Assembly (NCBI RefSeq): GCF_900100705.1
Contig: NZ_FNCH01000001.1
Location: 660,661-724,660, forward strand
Length of the DNA stretch: 64,000 nt
DNA from: Pedobacter terrae
GTDB taxonomy: Bacteria; Bacteroidota; Bacteroidia; Sphingobacteriales; Sphingobacteriaceae
Reading direction: 5' to 3'
In this document: positions 63,822 through 64,000 of the stretch, in pieces
How positions within the stretch are numbered: position 1 is the first letter of the stretch
How the letters are laid out: each line of letters begins with the position of its first letter
Made by a program: the position numbers and the translations under genes
Notes under the pieces: model-generated
Told to the model about the DNA's origin: nothing
Seen by the model: the letters and a program-made list of their open reading frames with translations, nothing else
The model's database searches: none

Positions 63822-64000
63822 GTTCGGCTATTAATATTGCCTCTTAGTAGCTTATGCCGTCTTTTTTCATTGCGTCACCCTGATCCGATAGCTCCTATGT
63901 TTACAAATGTTTAATTTAGTAAGCATAAAGTGAAAAGGATCGAGAGTAGACCGATGGCAAAATAACTCATGAAGTATATTGACCGATAGATACTACCTCT
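63822..64000. other. Right-edge intergenic region
   Basis: No gene was seen. A dispersed element begins at 63873 (CGTCACCCTGATCCGATAGC) and is interrupted after GATAGCT at about 63893; the following sequence is AT-rich and not repeat-like. The unit may continue past the window edge. Confidence 0.5.

Noticed and set aside
1..64000. tRNA, rRNA, tmRNA, RNase P, 6S or SRP RNA genes
   Set aside because: No cloverleaf or characteristic conserved segment was noticed on either strand; a covariance search would be decisive.

Overview
This 64 kb window is chromosomal DNA of a Bacteroidota bacterium, most likely Sphingobacteriaceae and close to Pedobacter. The signs are AT-rich DNA, almost no Shine-Dalgarno sequences, many -7 elements of the form TAnnTTTG (two with a TTTG box exactly 19 bp upstream), and families typical of the phylum (GLPGLI, DUF3857/transglutaminase, DUF294, M1 peptidase, PD40-amidohydrolase). 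There is no rRNA, tRNA, CRISPR array or intact insertion sequence. Genus level is an inference from general resemblance, not from a search.

Layout. 1-2.9 kb: end of an aquaglyceroporin gene, then an overlapping exonuclease / CBS-DUF294 pair. 3.3-6.6 kb: the thrS-infC-rpmI-rplT operon on the minus strand. 6.6-14.4 kb: minus-strand lipoprotein, acyltransferase, GLPGLI protein, LutA-like Fe-S protein, MFS transporter and recQ, with a 3 x 265 bp tandem repeat between the GLPGLI and lutA genes. 14.5-22.5 kb: DUF1016 nuclease, secreted PD40-amidohydrolase, a radical SAM protein and small hypotheticals. 22.5-32.2 kb: housekeeping block with a YhiN flavoprotein divergent from purK-purE, then yqgE/pdxH, hydroxyacyl-CoA dehydrogenase, ruvB, a GNAT-nitrilase fusion and queG. 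32.5-41 kb: secreted M1 peptidase, exonuclease, two DUF3857 proteins, a 40-aa membrane protein and an L,D-transpeptidase-like protein. 41-48.4 kb: nucleic-acid enzymes (topoisomerase III, UPF1-like helicase, KTSC + Nei-like glycosylase) and a HipA-like kinase/DUF3037 pair. 48.6-51 kb: isoprenoid/carotenoid operon merR(B12)-crtB-idi, with a candidate small RNA at its 3' end. 51.8-54.3 kb: response regulator, beta-barrel protein, exonuclease/GIY-YIG fusion. 54.7-64 kb: VOC protein, bioA with a partial tandem copy, Nudix, CDF transporter, aminotransferase, a ~240 bp repeat array, an ABC permease, queA and ispD.

Pathway links: queA and queG both serve queuosine synthesis; ispD, idi and crtB serve isoprenoid/carotenoid synthesis; purK and purE act in sequence; pdxH makes the PLP used by bioA and the aminotransferase.

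The most distinctive structure is the repeat content. There are several dispersed palindromic, MITE-like families with CGTCA...TGACG ends, two tandem arrays, a heptanucleotide satellite, and several repeats that run into coding sequence (purE and bioA 5' ends, bioA interior, recQ 3' end). Non-AUG starts are common and several are forced by the sequence. The best candidate for something undescribed is a promoter-to-terminator unit of about 55 nt at 48.6 kb. No large novel multi-gene system was recognised.
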